From assembly GCA_900545815.1 (NCBI GenBank), contig URAM01000023.1, positions 1-32,709 on the forward strand: DNA of 32,709 nt, written 5' to 3'. This stretch comes from an uncultured Eubacteriales bacterium. Its GTDB lineage: Bacteria; Bacillota; Clostridia; Oscillospirales; Oscillospiraceae. Positions 1 through 7,178 of this stretch are shown here, in pieces. Position 1 is the first letter of the stretch. Each line of letters starts with the position of its first letter. A program made the position numbers and the translations under genes. The notes under the pieces are model-generated. The model did not search any database. It was not told the DNA's origin and saw only the letters and a program-made list of their open reading frames with translations.

Positions 1-24
1 CTTGAAAATGATGTGATAGACAGC

Positions 25-56
25 AAAAGCCTGGGGTATCCACCCCGGGCGCTTTT
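25..56 (+). terminator. Rho-independent terminator at the element's edge
   Basis: AAAAGC (25-30) pairs with GCTTTT (51-56), and CTGGGGT (31-37) with ACCCCGG (42-48), around an ATCC loop. It probably ends a gene that stops just inside or left of the window, for example an integrase. That gene identity is a guess. Confidence 0.6.
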
Positions 57-79
57 AGTACCCATTATAGTACCCATTA
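57..79 (+). repeat. Tandem AGTACCCATTA repeat (possible integrase arm site)
   Basis: AGTACCCATTA occurs at 57-67 and again at 69-79, a 12-bp period. Paired direct repeats of about one helical turn next to the attachment site are typical arm-type binding sites for Tn916-like integrases. The role is inferred from position only. Confidence 0.45.
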
Positions 80-194
80 ACCGTTCGGGAATATTATGGT
101 TCAATCATGCTTAATCATATATAATGTATAGTGTTGAACGCGTGATTGCGCACAATACGTTGTCTTTAGCGGACATTTTGGCTCAAGGTTATAA

Positions 195-217
195 TTCGAA
201 TCCCTTCTCGCGTACCA
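195..217 (+). pseudogene. tRNA 3'-end fragment ending in CCA (attachment-site half)
   Basis: The bases read as T-loop TTCGAAT, the 3' side of the T stem, a 3' acceptor strand CTCGCGT, discriminator A and CCA. The 5' side of the T stem does not pair, and no D or anticodon arm is found upstream, so this is only the 3' end of a tRNA. The intact gene should begin ACGCGAG. Discriminator A is compatible with tRNA-Leu among others, and the identity cannot be fixed here. Confidence 0.6.
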
Positions 218-218
218 G

Positions 219-249
219 AAAAGCCGAGTGCATTGCGCTCGGCTTTTTT
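219..249 (+). terminator. Native terminator of the interrupted tRNA
   Basis: AAAGCCGAG (220-228) pairs with CTCGGCTTT (238-246), the stem continues inward, and a T-run follows. It starts two bases after the tRNA CCA, as expected for the tRNA gene's own terminator, which supports reading the junction as chromosome from 195 rightwards. Confidence 0.7.
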
Positions 250-640
250 GTTTGTTGTGCGCAGTTTGAACCGATGCTGCGCTGGTGGAAACAGCAAAGA
301 GGGATGATGGGAAACTGTTGAAAATCTTTCGCACCTGCCCAGGCGTTTTTTCACGTCCGCCGCACTTGTGCGGTCGGAAAAAAGAGAGACGCTCCGTCCA
401 GCGAAAAAAAGAAAAACAAATTCTTTTTTTCTCCCCAACCCCCAACGAGAGGGGATTTCCACAGGGCGGTGGGGGACAAGCCCACCTGCCGCCAGCCTCG
501 TTTCCTCTGCTTTCCTAGAGAAAACTATTTTTTTCTTTGCTTTTCTGTTCTACGCTATGCTCTACTTCACTCGACTGCCCTTTCCTCCCCTAACCTTACC
601 TATCCTTTCCTTCGGCGGCAGCTGCCAATTGCAAATAAAT
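249..640. other. Intergenic stretch with no gene seen
   Basis: No open frame here has a credible ribosome binding site or protein-like composition. There is a short CCGCAC/GTGCGG hairpin at 360-373 without a T-run, and a pyrimidine-rich strand from about 480 to 610. I can assign no function to it. Confidence 0.5.
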
Positions 641-696
641 TTGTGGTTGGCAAGTGGTTGCCACTTATTTGATGAGTGGTTACCAAGTGGTTGTCA
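641..696 (+). repeat. Cluster of AGTGGTTGCCA-like units with a palindrome
   Basis: Related units occur at 642-652 (TGTGGTTGGCA), 653-663 (AGTGGTTGCCA), 675-685 (AGTGGTTACCA) and 686-696 (AGTGGTTGTCA). AAGTGG-TTG-CCACTT at 652-666 is a perfect 6-bp inverted repeat. The last units cover the spacer and -35 of the weak promoter proposed at 677-705, so this could be an operator for the candidate RNA. Confidence 0.35.
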
Positions 697-705
697 TCCT
701 ATAAA
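677..705 (+). promoter_or_regulatory. Weak candidate promoter for the structured RNA
   Basis: TGGTTA (677-682), a 17-bp spacer and TATAAA (700-705). The -35 is poor. It is listed because it sits just before the structured segment and inside the AGTGGTT repeat cluster. Confidence 0.25.
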
Positions 706-719
706 ATGGCCTGCAAAGG

Positions 720-930
720 GAAAAATAGGGGACAGAGGAAAACCGGAATGCACAGCGCTATGTGCAAAACGAAGAACGGCGTTCCCTCGGTGAAATCGGT
801 TCCGGTCATGGCCGGGGGCGGAGCGGCTGTAGGTACAGAACCTTGCAGAGAGGACAGCCAGGCCGTCCCTCCGCAGGAGAAAGACAGATGCCAATGGGAG
901 CGGGACGGCGTGCCTGCTCCGCTTTTTTTG
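720..930 (+). ncRNA. Candidate structured RNA with its own terminator
   Basis: Several nested helices can be drawn. ACCGGAA (742-748) pairs with TTC (782-784) and CGGT (788-791), and encloses the TGCACA/TGTGCA hairpin (749-754/761-766). CCGG pairs at 802-805/812-815. GCGGAG (818-823) pairs with CTCCGC (869-874) and encloses GGCTGT/ACAGCC (825-830/854-859), with an AGGT/ACCT hairpin (831-834/840-843) inside. A terminator closes the unit at 897-929. I compared it by eye with T-box, glycine, glutamine, TPP, SRP and RNase P motifs and found no match. Because a separate promoter for the transporter lies after the terminator, it may be a free-standing RNA rather than a leader. The 5' end is uncertain. 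Confidence 0.35.
897..929 (+). terminator. Terminator closing the candidate RNA
   Basis: GGAGCGGG (897-904) pairs with CCTGCTCC (913-920), with one G-T pair, and is followed by GCTTTTTTT. Confidence 0.65.
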
Positions 931-1023
931 GTCAAACCGACCTGAAAGGAAAGAAAAACAAAAGAGCTTGCATTTCCCCCTCTGGCGAAAACCACGAAAA
1001 ATGGAGAATCCACAGATGGACTC

Positions 1024-1052
1024 TTTACCTTCCGTGCATTTTCGTGTATAAT
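1024..1052 (+). promoter_or_regulatory. Sigma-A promoter of the amino-acid transporter
   Basis: TTTACC (1024-1029), 17 bp, TATAAT (1047-1052), 34 bp before the permease start. The -10 is perfect and the -35 matches 4 of 6. Confidence 0.65.
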
Positions 1053-1086
1053 TATGCCTATCTGATTAACAAGAGGGGATGAGCAT

Positions 1087-1815
1087 TTGAGTGCTTGGTT
1101 TGCAGAAGTGCAACAGAAATTTATTGCGGACTTTATCGAAAAAGACCGTTGGACTTACATCACTGACGGCCTGAAGATCACCATCATCGTCACCCTGCTG
1201 GCGTTGATCGTTGGCCTGATCCTGGGGATCCTCATCGCTATGGTGCGCTGTACCCACGACCAGACCCGCCCGAAGTGGTTCCGTTCGCCCGGCAACTTCC
1301 TGCTGAAGCTGGCTGACGCTATCTGTCGGCTCTACATCACCGTTATCCGCGGCACGCCCACCTTGGTGCAGCTGCTGATCATCAACTTCGTCATCCTGGT
1401 CTCCGCCCAGAAGATCACCGTTGCCGTCATCACCTTCGGCATCAACTCCGGCGCCTATGTGGCCGAGATCATCCGAGGGGGCATCATGGGCGTGGACAAG
1501 GGGCAGATGGAGGCTGGACGCTCCCTGGGCATGAGCTATGTGACCACCATGAAGGACATCATCCTGCCCCAGGCCATGAAAAGCGCCCTGCCCGCCCTGA
1601 TCAACGAGATGATCACCCTGCTGAAAGAGACGTCCATCTGCGGCTACATCGGCCTGAATGAGCTGACCCGCGGCGGCGACATCATCCGTGGTATCACCTT
1701 CGATGCCCTTTTCCCCCTGTTCACTGTGGCGCTGATCTATCTCGTCATGGTGCTCTTTATCCAGTGGATCATGGGCAAAGTGGAAAGGAGGCTGCGCAGC
1801 AGTGATTATCGTTAA
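1087..1815 (+). CDS. Polar amino-acid ABC transporter, permease
   Basis: This is a membrane subunit of an importer in the HisM/GlnP family, which moves a polar amino acid across the cytoplasmic membrane using the ATPase encoded next. The 242 residues have several hydrophobic segments (about 25-45, 85-110 and 205-225) and the family's cytoplasmic EAA loop, visible as EAGRSLGMSY followed by ILPQAMKSALPAL at about 139-165. The start is TTG 1087: AGAGGGG (1072-1078) lies 8 bases upstream, and the nearby ATG at 1079 stops after three codons. Its end overlaps the ATPase start by 14 bp. No substrate-binding protein gene lies on either side, so the substrate (glutamine, cystine, arginine or other) cannot be told from this window. 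Confidence 0.9.
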   Translation: MSAWFAEVQQKFIADFIEKDRWTYITDGLKITIIVTLLALIVGLILGILIAMVRCTHDQTRPKWFRSPGNFLLKLADAICRLYITVIRGTPTLVQLLIINFVILVSAQKITVAVITFGINSGAYVAEIIRGGIMGVDKGQMEAGRSLGMSYVTTMKDIILPQAMKSALPALINEMITLLKETSICGYIGLNELTRGGDIIRGITFDALFPLFTVALIYLVMVLFIQWIMGKVERRLRSSDYR

Positions 1816-2524
1816 TCATCTCTATAAGAGCTTTGGAGACCATGAGGTGCTCCACGACATCAACGAACATATCAAGCCTGGGGAGAAAGTGGTCATCATC
1901 GGCCCCTCCGGCTCCGGTAAATCCACCTTCCTGCGCTGTATGAACCTGCTGGAAGAACCCACCAAGGGTCAGATTATCTTTGACGGCCAGGACATCACCG
2001 CCAAGGGCGTGAATATCAATCAGATTCGTCAGCAGATGGGCATGGTCTTTCAGCACTTTTACCTGTTCCCCCACCTGACCATCATGGACAACCTGACGCT
2101 GGCGCCCATGCGCACCCACATGATGAAGGAGGAGGAAGCCAAGGAGGAAGGGCTGCGCCTGCTGCGCCGTGTGGGTCTGGAAGATAAGGCGGACAGCTAT
2201 CCCGGCCAGGTCTCCGGCGGCCAGAAGCAGCGCATCGCCATCGTCCGTGCCCTGATGATGAAGCCCAAAATGATGCTCTTTGATGAACCCACCTCCGCAC
2301 TGGATCCGGAGATGGTGGGGGAAGTGCTGGAGGTCATGAAGGAGCTGGCAGCGGCTGGTATGACCATGGCCGTGGTCACCCATGAGATGGGCTTTGCCCG
2401 CGAGGTGGCCACCCGTGTCCTGTTCATGGACGGCGGCGGCATCCTGGAGCAGGGAACCCCACAGGAGCTATTCTCTAACCCGAAAAATCCCAGAACCCAA
2501 GAATTTTTATCCAAGGTTCTGTGA
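1802..2524 (+). CDS. Polar amino-acid ABC transporter, ATP-binding protein
   Basis: This is the ATPase that powers the permease encoded just before it, in the GlnQ/HisP/ArtP class. It has Walker A GPSGSGKST (34-42), the ABC signature SGGQKQR (138-144) and Walker B LFDEP with D161 and E162. Its 240 residues are normal for the family. It starts at GTG 1802 inside the end of the permease gene, with AAGGAGG (1785-1791) 10 bases upstream, so the two are translated as a coupled pair. A strong terminator follows. The operon therefore holds only two genes, and the binding protein must be encoded elsewhere or shared with another system. Confidence 0.93.
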   Translation: MIIVNHLYKSFGDHEVLHDINEHIKPGEKVVIIGPSGSGKSTFLRCMNLLEEPTKGQIIFDGQDITAKGVNINQIRQQMGMVFQHFYLFPHLTIMDNLTLAPMRTHMMKEEEAKEEGLRLLRRVGLEDKADSYPGQVSGGQKQRIAIVRALMMKPKMMLFDEPTSALDPEMVGEVLEVMKELAAAGMTMAVVTHEMGFAREVATRVLFMDGGGILEQGTPQELFSNPKNPRTQEFLSKVL

Positions 2525-2545
2525 GGCACCTGGTGTCCGCCACAG

Positions 2546-2577
2546 ACAGACCTGCGCACTGCTTGCAGGTCTGTTTT
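2546..2577 (+). terminator. Terminator after the ABC transporter
   Basis: ACAGACCTGC (2546-2555) pairs with GCAGGTCTGT (2565-2574), followed by TTT. The stem is a perfect 10 bp. Confidence 0.85.
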
Positions 2578-2732
2578 GGCAAGCAATCATAATCTGTCAG
2601 CGCAGAGAGAACGGTTTGGACAGGAAAAGGGGATACCAAAAAGGATTCCTCGTTTTTTCCTCACATTCCAGCCGAAAACATAAGATTGAGCAGAAATGAC
2701 CAAAATCATGAAAGCAATTTGTGCGCTCGCTG

Positions 2733-2763
2733 ATTGCAAAAGTTTGCAATAGACTATTGCAAA
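2733..2763. promoter_or_regulatory. Palindromic ATTGCAAA operator before pyc
   Basis: ATTGCAAA (2733-2740) and its inverse TTTGCAAT (2743-2750) form a perfect palindrome with a 2-bp centre. A third direct copy ATTGCAAA (2756-2763) covers the -35 box. The spacing from palindrome to -35 suits a repressor. TTGCAA half-sites occur in MarR-type operators, but the protein is unknown. Confidence 0.55.
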
Positions 2764-2785
2764 AGTCTTTTCTCTGCGGTACAAT
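2757..2785 (+). promoter_or_regulatory. Sigma-A promoter of pyc
   Basis: TTGCAA (2757-2762), 17 bp, TACAAT (2780-2785), about 70 bp before the start codon. The -35 lies inside the third ATTGCAAA copy. Confidence 0.65.
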
Positions 2786-2813
2786 ATATCTGCACCACTA
2801 AATTTTTTATTCA

Positions 2814-2840
2814 ACACGCCGTCTGCGGAGTTCGGCGTGT
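2814..2840 (+). promoter_or_regulatory. Hairpin in the pyc leader
   Basis: ACACGCCG (2814-2821) pairs perfectly with CGGCGTGT (2833-2840). It ends five bases before the ribosome binding site AAAGGAG (2846-2852) and has no T-run, so it is not a terminator. It may stabilise the mRNA or affect initiation. Confidence 0.4.
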
Positions 2841-2855
2841 CGGTAAAAGGAGTAA

Positions 2856-5800
2856 ATGATTCAAATGGGTAAGAAGAAAATCAAGAAAGTATTGGTCGCC
2901 AACCGAGGCGAGATCGCGATTCGTATCTTCCGAGCCTGTGCTGACCTGGGTCTGCACACCGTCGCGATGTACTCCAAGGAAGACGTGTATAGCTCCTTCC
3001 GTTCCAAGGCGGATGAGGCGTACCAGATTGGCGAGCAGCTGGGCCCCGTTGGCGCCTATCTGAACATTGACCTGATCATCGACCTGGCCAAAAAGCGCGG
3101 TGTCGATGCCATCCATCCCGGCTACGGCTTCCTGGCGGAAAATGCGGACTTTGCCCGTGCCTGCGAAGCAAACGGCATCATCTTCATCGGCCCCCCCTCC
3201 GACGTTCTGGAGCAGATGGGTGACAAGCTCAAGGCCAAAGAGATCGCCATCAGCTGCGGCGTTCCCATCATCCCCGGCAGCACCGAACCCCTGAAGGACG
3301 GCGAAGAAGCGCTGGCAAAGGCCATCGAGTTTGGCTTCCCCATCATCCTCAAGGCGGCAGCCGGCGGCGGCGGCCGTGGTATGCGTCGCTGCGACAAGCC
3401 TGAAGAAGTCGTGGCAGCCTATGACATGGTTCACAGCGAAGCCCTGAAGGCGTTCGGCAACGGCGACATCTTCATTGAAAAGTTCCTGGAACGTCCCAAG
3501 CACATTGAGATCCAGGTTCTGGCTGACCAGTACGGCAATGTCGTCCACCTGTTCGAGCGTGACTGCTCTTTGCAGCGCCGTTATCAGAAGGTCGTGGAAT
3601 ACACCCCCGCTTTCTCTGTGGATCAGTCCATCCGCAACGCCCTGTATGAAGACGCCATCAAGATCTCCAAGGCCGTTGGCTTCGTCAACGCCGGCACCCT
3701 GGAATTCCTGGTGGACAACAAGGGCAACCATTACTTCATCGAGATGAACCCCCGTATCCAGGTGGAACATACCGTCACCGAAATGGTCACCGGCATCGAC
3801 CTGGTTCGTTCCCAGATCCTCATTGCGGAAGGCCGTCCCCTGAGCGATCCCGCCATTGGCATCTCCAGCCAGGCTGACGTGACCACCCGCGGCTACTCCA
3901 TCCAGTGCCGTGTCACCACCGAGGATCCTGCCAACAACTTTGCACCGGACACCGGTAAGATCACCGCTTATCGTACCAGCGGCGGTTTCGGCATCCGTCT
4001 GGACGCAGGCAACACCTATGTGGGCGCAGAGATCTCTCCCTACTACGACAGCCTGCTGGTTAAGATCACCACCCTGGACAACACCTTTGAGGGCGCTTGC
4101 CGCAAGGCACTGCGTGCCCTGAGTGAGACCAGAATCCGCGGCGTCAAGACCAACATCTCCTTCGTCAGCAACATCCTGTCCAATCCGGTCTTCCAGGCTG
4201 GCCAGTGCTATACCAAGTTCATTGATGACACGCCTGAGCTGTTCACCATCAGCCAGTCTCAGAACCGTGCCAACAAGATGCTGGAATACATCGGCAACAT
4301 CGTTGTCAATGACCCCACCGCAGGTCAGAAGCTGTATGAGACGCCCCGCTTCCCTGACGTACCCGAAGGGGATCCCAAGCCCGGCCTGAAGCAGTACCTG
4401 GATCAGAACGGCCCCGAAGCCCTGAGCAAGTGGGTGCTGGATCAGAAGAAGCTGCTGGTCACTGACACCACTTGCCGTGACGCCCATCAGAGCCTGCTGG
4501 CCACCCGTATGCGTACCCGTGATATGGTCAAGTGCGCACCGGCTATGGCCAAGATCCTGGCAGACTGCTTCTCCCTGGAGATGTGGGGCGGCGCTACCTT
4601 CGATGTGGCATACCGTTTCCTGAACGAATCTCCCTGGGAACGTCTGGATTGGCTCCGTCGTGAGATCCCCAATATCCCCTTCCAGATGCTGCTGCGCGGC
4701 TCCAACACCGTGGGCTACACCAGCTATCCCGATAACGTCGTCCGTGAATTCGTCCGTCTGTCCGCCGAGGGCGGCATTGACGTGTTCCGTATCTTCGACT
4801 CCCTGAACTGGCTGCCCAGCATGGAAGTCGCCATTGACGAAGCTCTGAAGCAGAACAAGTTCGTAGAAGGCACCATCTGCTACACTGGCGAGATCACCGA
4901 TACTTCTCGTAACTACACCTTGAAGTACTATGTTGACATGGCCAAGGAACTGCAAAAGATGGGCTGCCACTCCATCGCCATCAAGGATATGTCCGGCCTG
5001 CTCAAGCCTTACTCCGCAAAGGTTTTGGTCTCCGGCCTGAAGGACGCTCTGGATATCCCCATCCACCTGCACACCCACGACACCACCGGCAACCAGGTGG
5101 CCACCACCCTGATGGCAGCCGAAGCCGGCGTGGACATCGCAGACCTTGCCATCTCCTCCATGAGCTCCCTGACCAGCCAGCCCTCTATGAACGCTGTGGT
5201 CGCCGCTCTGGAAGGACAGGAACGGGATACCGGCCTGAGCCTGATGGATCTGCAGAAGCTGACCGATTACTGGGCAGACGTCCGGGAACGCTATGTGGAC
5301 TTCGAGTCCGACCTGAAGACGCCTGTCACCGATATCTATCGTTACGAGATTCCTGGCGGTCAGTATACCAACCTGAAGCCGCAGGTGGAGAGCCTGAACC
5401 TGGGGCACCGTTTCCTGGAAGTCAAGGAAATGTACAAGAAGGTCAACGATATGCTGGGCGACATCGTCAAGGTCACGCCCTCCTCCAAGATGGTGGGCGA
5501 CCTGGCCATCTTCATGGTGCAGAACGACCTGACCCCCGAAAACATCGTGGAAAAGGGCGCAGCTCTGAGCTATCCTGACTCCGTTGTCAGCTACTTCAAG
5601 GGCATGATGGGTCAGCCTGCATGGGGCTTCCCCAAGGATCTGCAAAAGATCGTCCTGAAGGGCGAAGAACCCATCTCCGTCCGTCCCGGCGCCCTGCTGC
5701 CTCCCGCTGACTTCGAGGCTGCTAAGGAACACCTGCGCAAGGTCTGCGGCTATGAACCTTCTGAGCGTGACGTCATTTCCTGGCTGACCTATCCGAAGGT

Positions 5801-6308
5801 GCTGGAGGACTACTTCAAGAACCGTGCGGAATACGGCTATATCACCCGTTTGGGCAGCCATGTATACTTCCACGGCCTGGCAGTGGGCGAGACCAACCGC
5901 GTCAACATCGAAGACGGCAAGACGCTGGTCATCAAGTACCTGGGTCTGGGCGATGCCAACGAAGACGGCACCCGTGTGGTTCAGTTCGAGCTGAACGGTA
6001 TGCGCCGTGAGATCAACGTCCAGGATAAGCACGCTAAGGCTTCCGTCCACGCAGTGGAAAAGGCCGATCCTGACGATGTGATGCAGGTCGGTGCTTCCAT
6101 CCCCGGCGCAGTCAGCAAGGTGCTGGTGAAGAAGGGCGATGCAGTGAAGGAAAACGACGTCCTGCTCATCATCGAAGCCATGAAGATGGAGACCAGCGTG
6201 GTTGCCCGTGCAGATGGCGTTGTCAGCGACATCAAGGTGGAAGCAGGCGACAGTGTGGTTGCCGGTCAGCTGCTGATGAAGCTGAAGAAAGCAGAGGACG
6301 AAGACTGA
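2856..6308 (+). CDS. pyc: Pyruvate carboxylase
   Basis: This biotin enzyme turns pyruvate, bicarbonate and ATP into oxaloacetate, refilling the TCA intermediates in the cytoplasm. The 1150 residues carry all three parts in one chain. The biotin carboxylase domain spans about 1-455, with the glycine-rich ATP loop AAAGGGGRGM near 168. The carboxyltransferase domain starts with TDTTCRDAHQ (536-545) and has K710 in IAIKDMSGL and metal ligands H739 and H741 in HLHTHD. The C-terminal biotin carrier has EAMKMET with the biotinylated K1110. Two starts are possible: ATG 2856 is only 3 bases after AAAGGAG, and ATG 2865 is 12 bases after it. The gene stands alone, with its own promoter, operator and terminator. 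Confidence 0.97.
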   Translation: MIQMGKKKIKKVLVANRGEIAIRIFRACADLGLHTVAMYSKEDVYSSFRSKADEAYQIGEQLGPVGAYLNIDLIIDLAKKRGVDAIHPGYGFLAENADFARACEANGIIFIGPPSDVLEQMGDKLKAKEIAISCGVPIIPGSTEPLKDGEEALAKAIEFGFPIILKAAAGGGGRGMRRCDKPEEVVAAYDMVHSEALKAFGNGDIFIEKFLERPKHIEIQVLADQYGNVVHLFERDCSLQRRYQKVVEYTPAFSVDQSIRNALYEDAIKISKAVGFVNAGTLEFLVDNKGNHYFIEMNPRIQVEHTVTEMVTGIDLVRSQILIAEGRPLSDPAIGISSQADVTTRGYSIQCRVTTEDPANNFAPDTGKITAYRTSGGFGIRLDAGNTYVGAEISPYYDSLLVKITTLDNTFEGACRKALRALSETRIRGVKTNISFVSNILSNPVFQAGQCYTKFIDDTPELFTISQSQNRANKMLEYIGNIVVNDPTAGQKLYETPRFPDVPEGDPKPGLKQYLDQNGPEALSKWVLDQKKLLVTDTTCRDAHQSLLATRMRTRDMVKCAPAMAKILADCFSLEMWGGATFDVAYRFLNESPWERLDWLRREIPNIPFQMLLRGSNTVGYTSYPDNVVREFVRLSAEGGIDVFRIFDSLNWLPSMEVAIDEALKQNKFVEGTICYTGEITDTSRNYTLKYYVDMAKELQKMGCHSIAIKDMSGLLKPYSAKVLVSGLKDALDIPIHLHTHDTTGNQVATTLMAAEAGVDIADLAISSMSSLTSQPSMNAVVAALEGQERDTGLSLMDLQKLTDYWADVRERYVDFESDLKTPVTDIYRYEIPGGQYTNLKPQVESLNLGHRFLEVKEMYKKVNDMLGDIVKVTPSSKMVGDLAIFMVQNDLTPENIVEKGAALSYPDSVVSYFKGMMGQPAWGFPKDLQKIVLKGEEPISVRPGALLPPADFEAAKEHLRKVCGYEPSERDVISWLTYPKVLEDYFKNRAEYGYITRLGSHVYFHGLAVGETNRVNIEDGKTLVIKYLGLGDANEDGTRVVQFELNGMRREINVQDKHAKASVHAVEKADPDDVMQVGASIPGAVSKVLVKKGDAVKENDVLLIIEAMKMETSVVARADGVVSDIKVEAGDSVVAGQLLMKLKKAEDED

Positions 6309-6347
6309 GGTTTTCTGACGCACATCCAAACTTGTCCCAAATAAATC

Positions 6348-6382
6348 ATACCGGCAGCGGTTTCTGCTGCCGGTATTTTTTT
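6348..6382 (+). terminator. Terminator after pyc
   Basis: ATACCGGCAGC (6348-6358) pairs with GCTGCCGGTAT (6366-6376), followed by TTTTTT. The stem is a perfect 11 bp between the convergent pyc and DUF421 genes. Confidence 0.9.
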
Positions 6383-6393
6383 GGGGGATTCCC

Positions 6394-7098
6394 TTATTCC
6401 AATTTGTCCTCCTCTTTCCCGCCGCTCCGGCGGTAGACCTGCACGGCCTCTGTCGTAGGGTCATACAGAGCCAGGAACACATCCGCTGCCTGACAGCCTT
6501 GGGCGGCCAGTATGTGTTCCAGCCAGGGACGGTCTTTGCCCGTTCCCGTCAGATTTTCCTCCATCACCTTGCCGTCCAGAATGACATTCACCAGAAGGGT
6601 GCTCTGCTCCACCGCTCGATCTAGGTCAAAGGGGGTGGCGGGGCGGTAAGGACTGGCAGGGAGGATGCTGAGCATCCCATTGGGTTCAAAGAGCACTGCC
6701 TCCAGCTGGGACAGGTCGAAGTATCCGGCTAGGCGGCACTGCATCAAGAACTCGTTCAAATCTAGCTTGGCACGGCGGAAATTCTGATCCAGCAGCTGCC
6801 CGTTTTCATACAGTGGAATGGGCGTTCCAGTGATGAGCCGCCGCGCTTGGATGGAGCGATCCGTGGCCAGGGAGAGCAGGAAGGTGGCCAGGCCGTAAAT
6901 GACCAGGGCAATGGCCCACTGCCAGAATTCCTTTCCCCAGGATGCAGCCAGCTCGGCGGCGATGGAGCCGATGGTAATGCCGTTGATATAGTCGAACATA
7001 GAAAGCTGGTTCATCTGCCGGCAGCCCAGCAGCTTGGTGATGAGAAAGAGGGCGAGGATGGAGAACAGAGAAGCCAAAATAACATGGGCGTATTCCAT
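6394..7098 (-). CDS. DUF421 (YetF-like) membrane protein
   Basis: The 234-residue protein has three hydrophobic segments in its first ~80 residues (about 5-23, 37-52 and 61-79) and then a soluble DUF421 domain. The domain shows the family pattern of a GTPIPLYENGQLL strand, LDLNEFLMQCRLAGYFDLSQLEAVLFEPNG and a C-terminal ILDGKVMEENL repeat of the same fold. DUF421 proteins sit in the cytoplasmic or spore membrane with the domain facing inward, and their biochemical role is unsettled. The start ATG follows AGGAGG by 7 bases on the minus strand. It is transcribed alone, divergently from the HAD gene. A second, shorter DUF421 gene lies at 24769-25452, and the two differ in sequence, so they are not a recent duplication. 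Confidence 0.85.
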   Translation of the reverse strand: MEYAHVILASLFSILALFLITKLLGCRQMNQLSMFDYINGITIGSIAAELAASWGKEFWQWAIALVIYGLATFLLSLATDRSIQARRLITGTPIPLYENGQLLDQNFRRAKLDLNEFLMQCRLAGYFDLSQLEAVLFEPNGMLSILPASPYRPATPFDLDRAVEQSTLLVNVILDGKVMEENLTGTGKDRPWLEHILAAQGCQAADVFLALYDPTTEAVQVYRRSGGKEEDKLE

Positions 7099-7126
7099 TT
7101 ACAAAACCTCCTGAATGGCATAAAAT
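7098..7126 (+). promoter_or_regulatory. Candidate promoter of the HAD-nuclease-kinase genes
   Basis: TTTACA (7098-7103), 17 bp, TAAAAT (7121-7126), 52 bp before the HAD start. The -35 touches the start codon of the divergent DUF421 gene. Confidence 0.45.
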
Positions 7127-7178
7127 CAGTATGGACAGAAGGCGTTGGATTTATGAAACAGAAAGGAATTATCATGTC

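Larger units (their letters stand above)
1..217. mobile_element. End of an element integrated in a tRNA 3' end (most of it off-window)
   Basis: The first ~217 bases are clearly more AT-rich than the chromosome to the right. In order they hold the last codons of a possible plus-strand gene (one frame stops at TGA 14-16), a terminator hairpin, a tandem 11-bp repeat, and then a tRNA 3' end at 195-217 with no tRNA body in front of it. This is the arrangement left by a tyrosine-recombinase element inserted in a tRNA gene: the intact tRNA stays at one end and a duplicate of its 3' part marks the other. The integrase gene itself is not in the window, so the element type is inferred. Confidence 0.55.

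Noticed and set aside
137..217. A complete tRNA starting at ACGCGTG (137)
   Set aside because: One acceptor mismatch could be tolerated, but no D arm, anticodon arm or T stem can be formed, so only the 3' end is tRNA.
101..945. Short open frames in the left intergenic region
   Set aside because: They overlap one another on both strands, lack ribosome binding sites and have no protein-like composition.
720..1086. T-box or known riboswitch leader for the amino-acid transporter
   Set aside because: No T-box sequence or recognised riboswitch core was found, and a separate promoter lies after the terminator.
2811..6482. 1223-codon open frame on the minus strand over pyc
   Set aside because: It is the mirror of a long, codon-biased gene. 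Its translation is low-complexity and rich in H, V, D, Q and G, it has no credible start signal, and pyc on the other strand is complete.
7131..7178. Upstream ATG extending the HAD protein by 16 residues
   Set aside because: The extra N-terminus is unlike the family, and the ATG at 7179 has a ribosome binding site.
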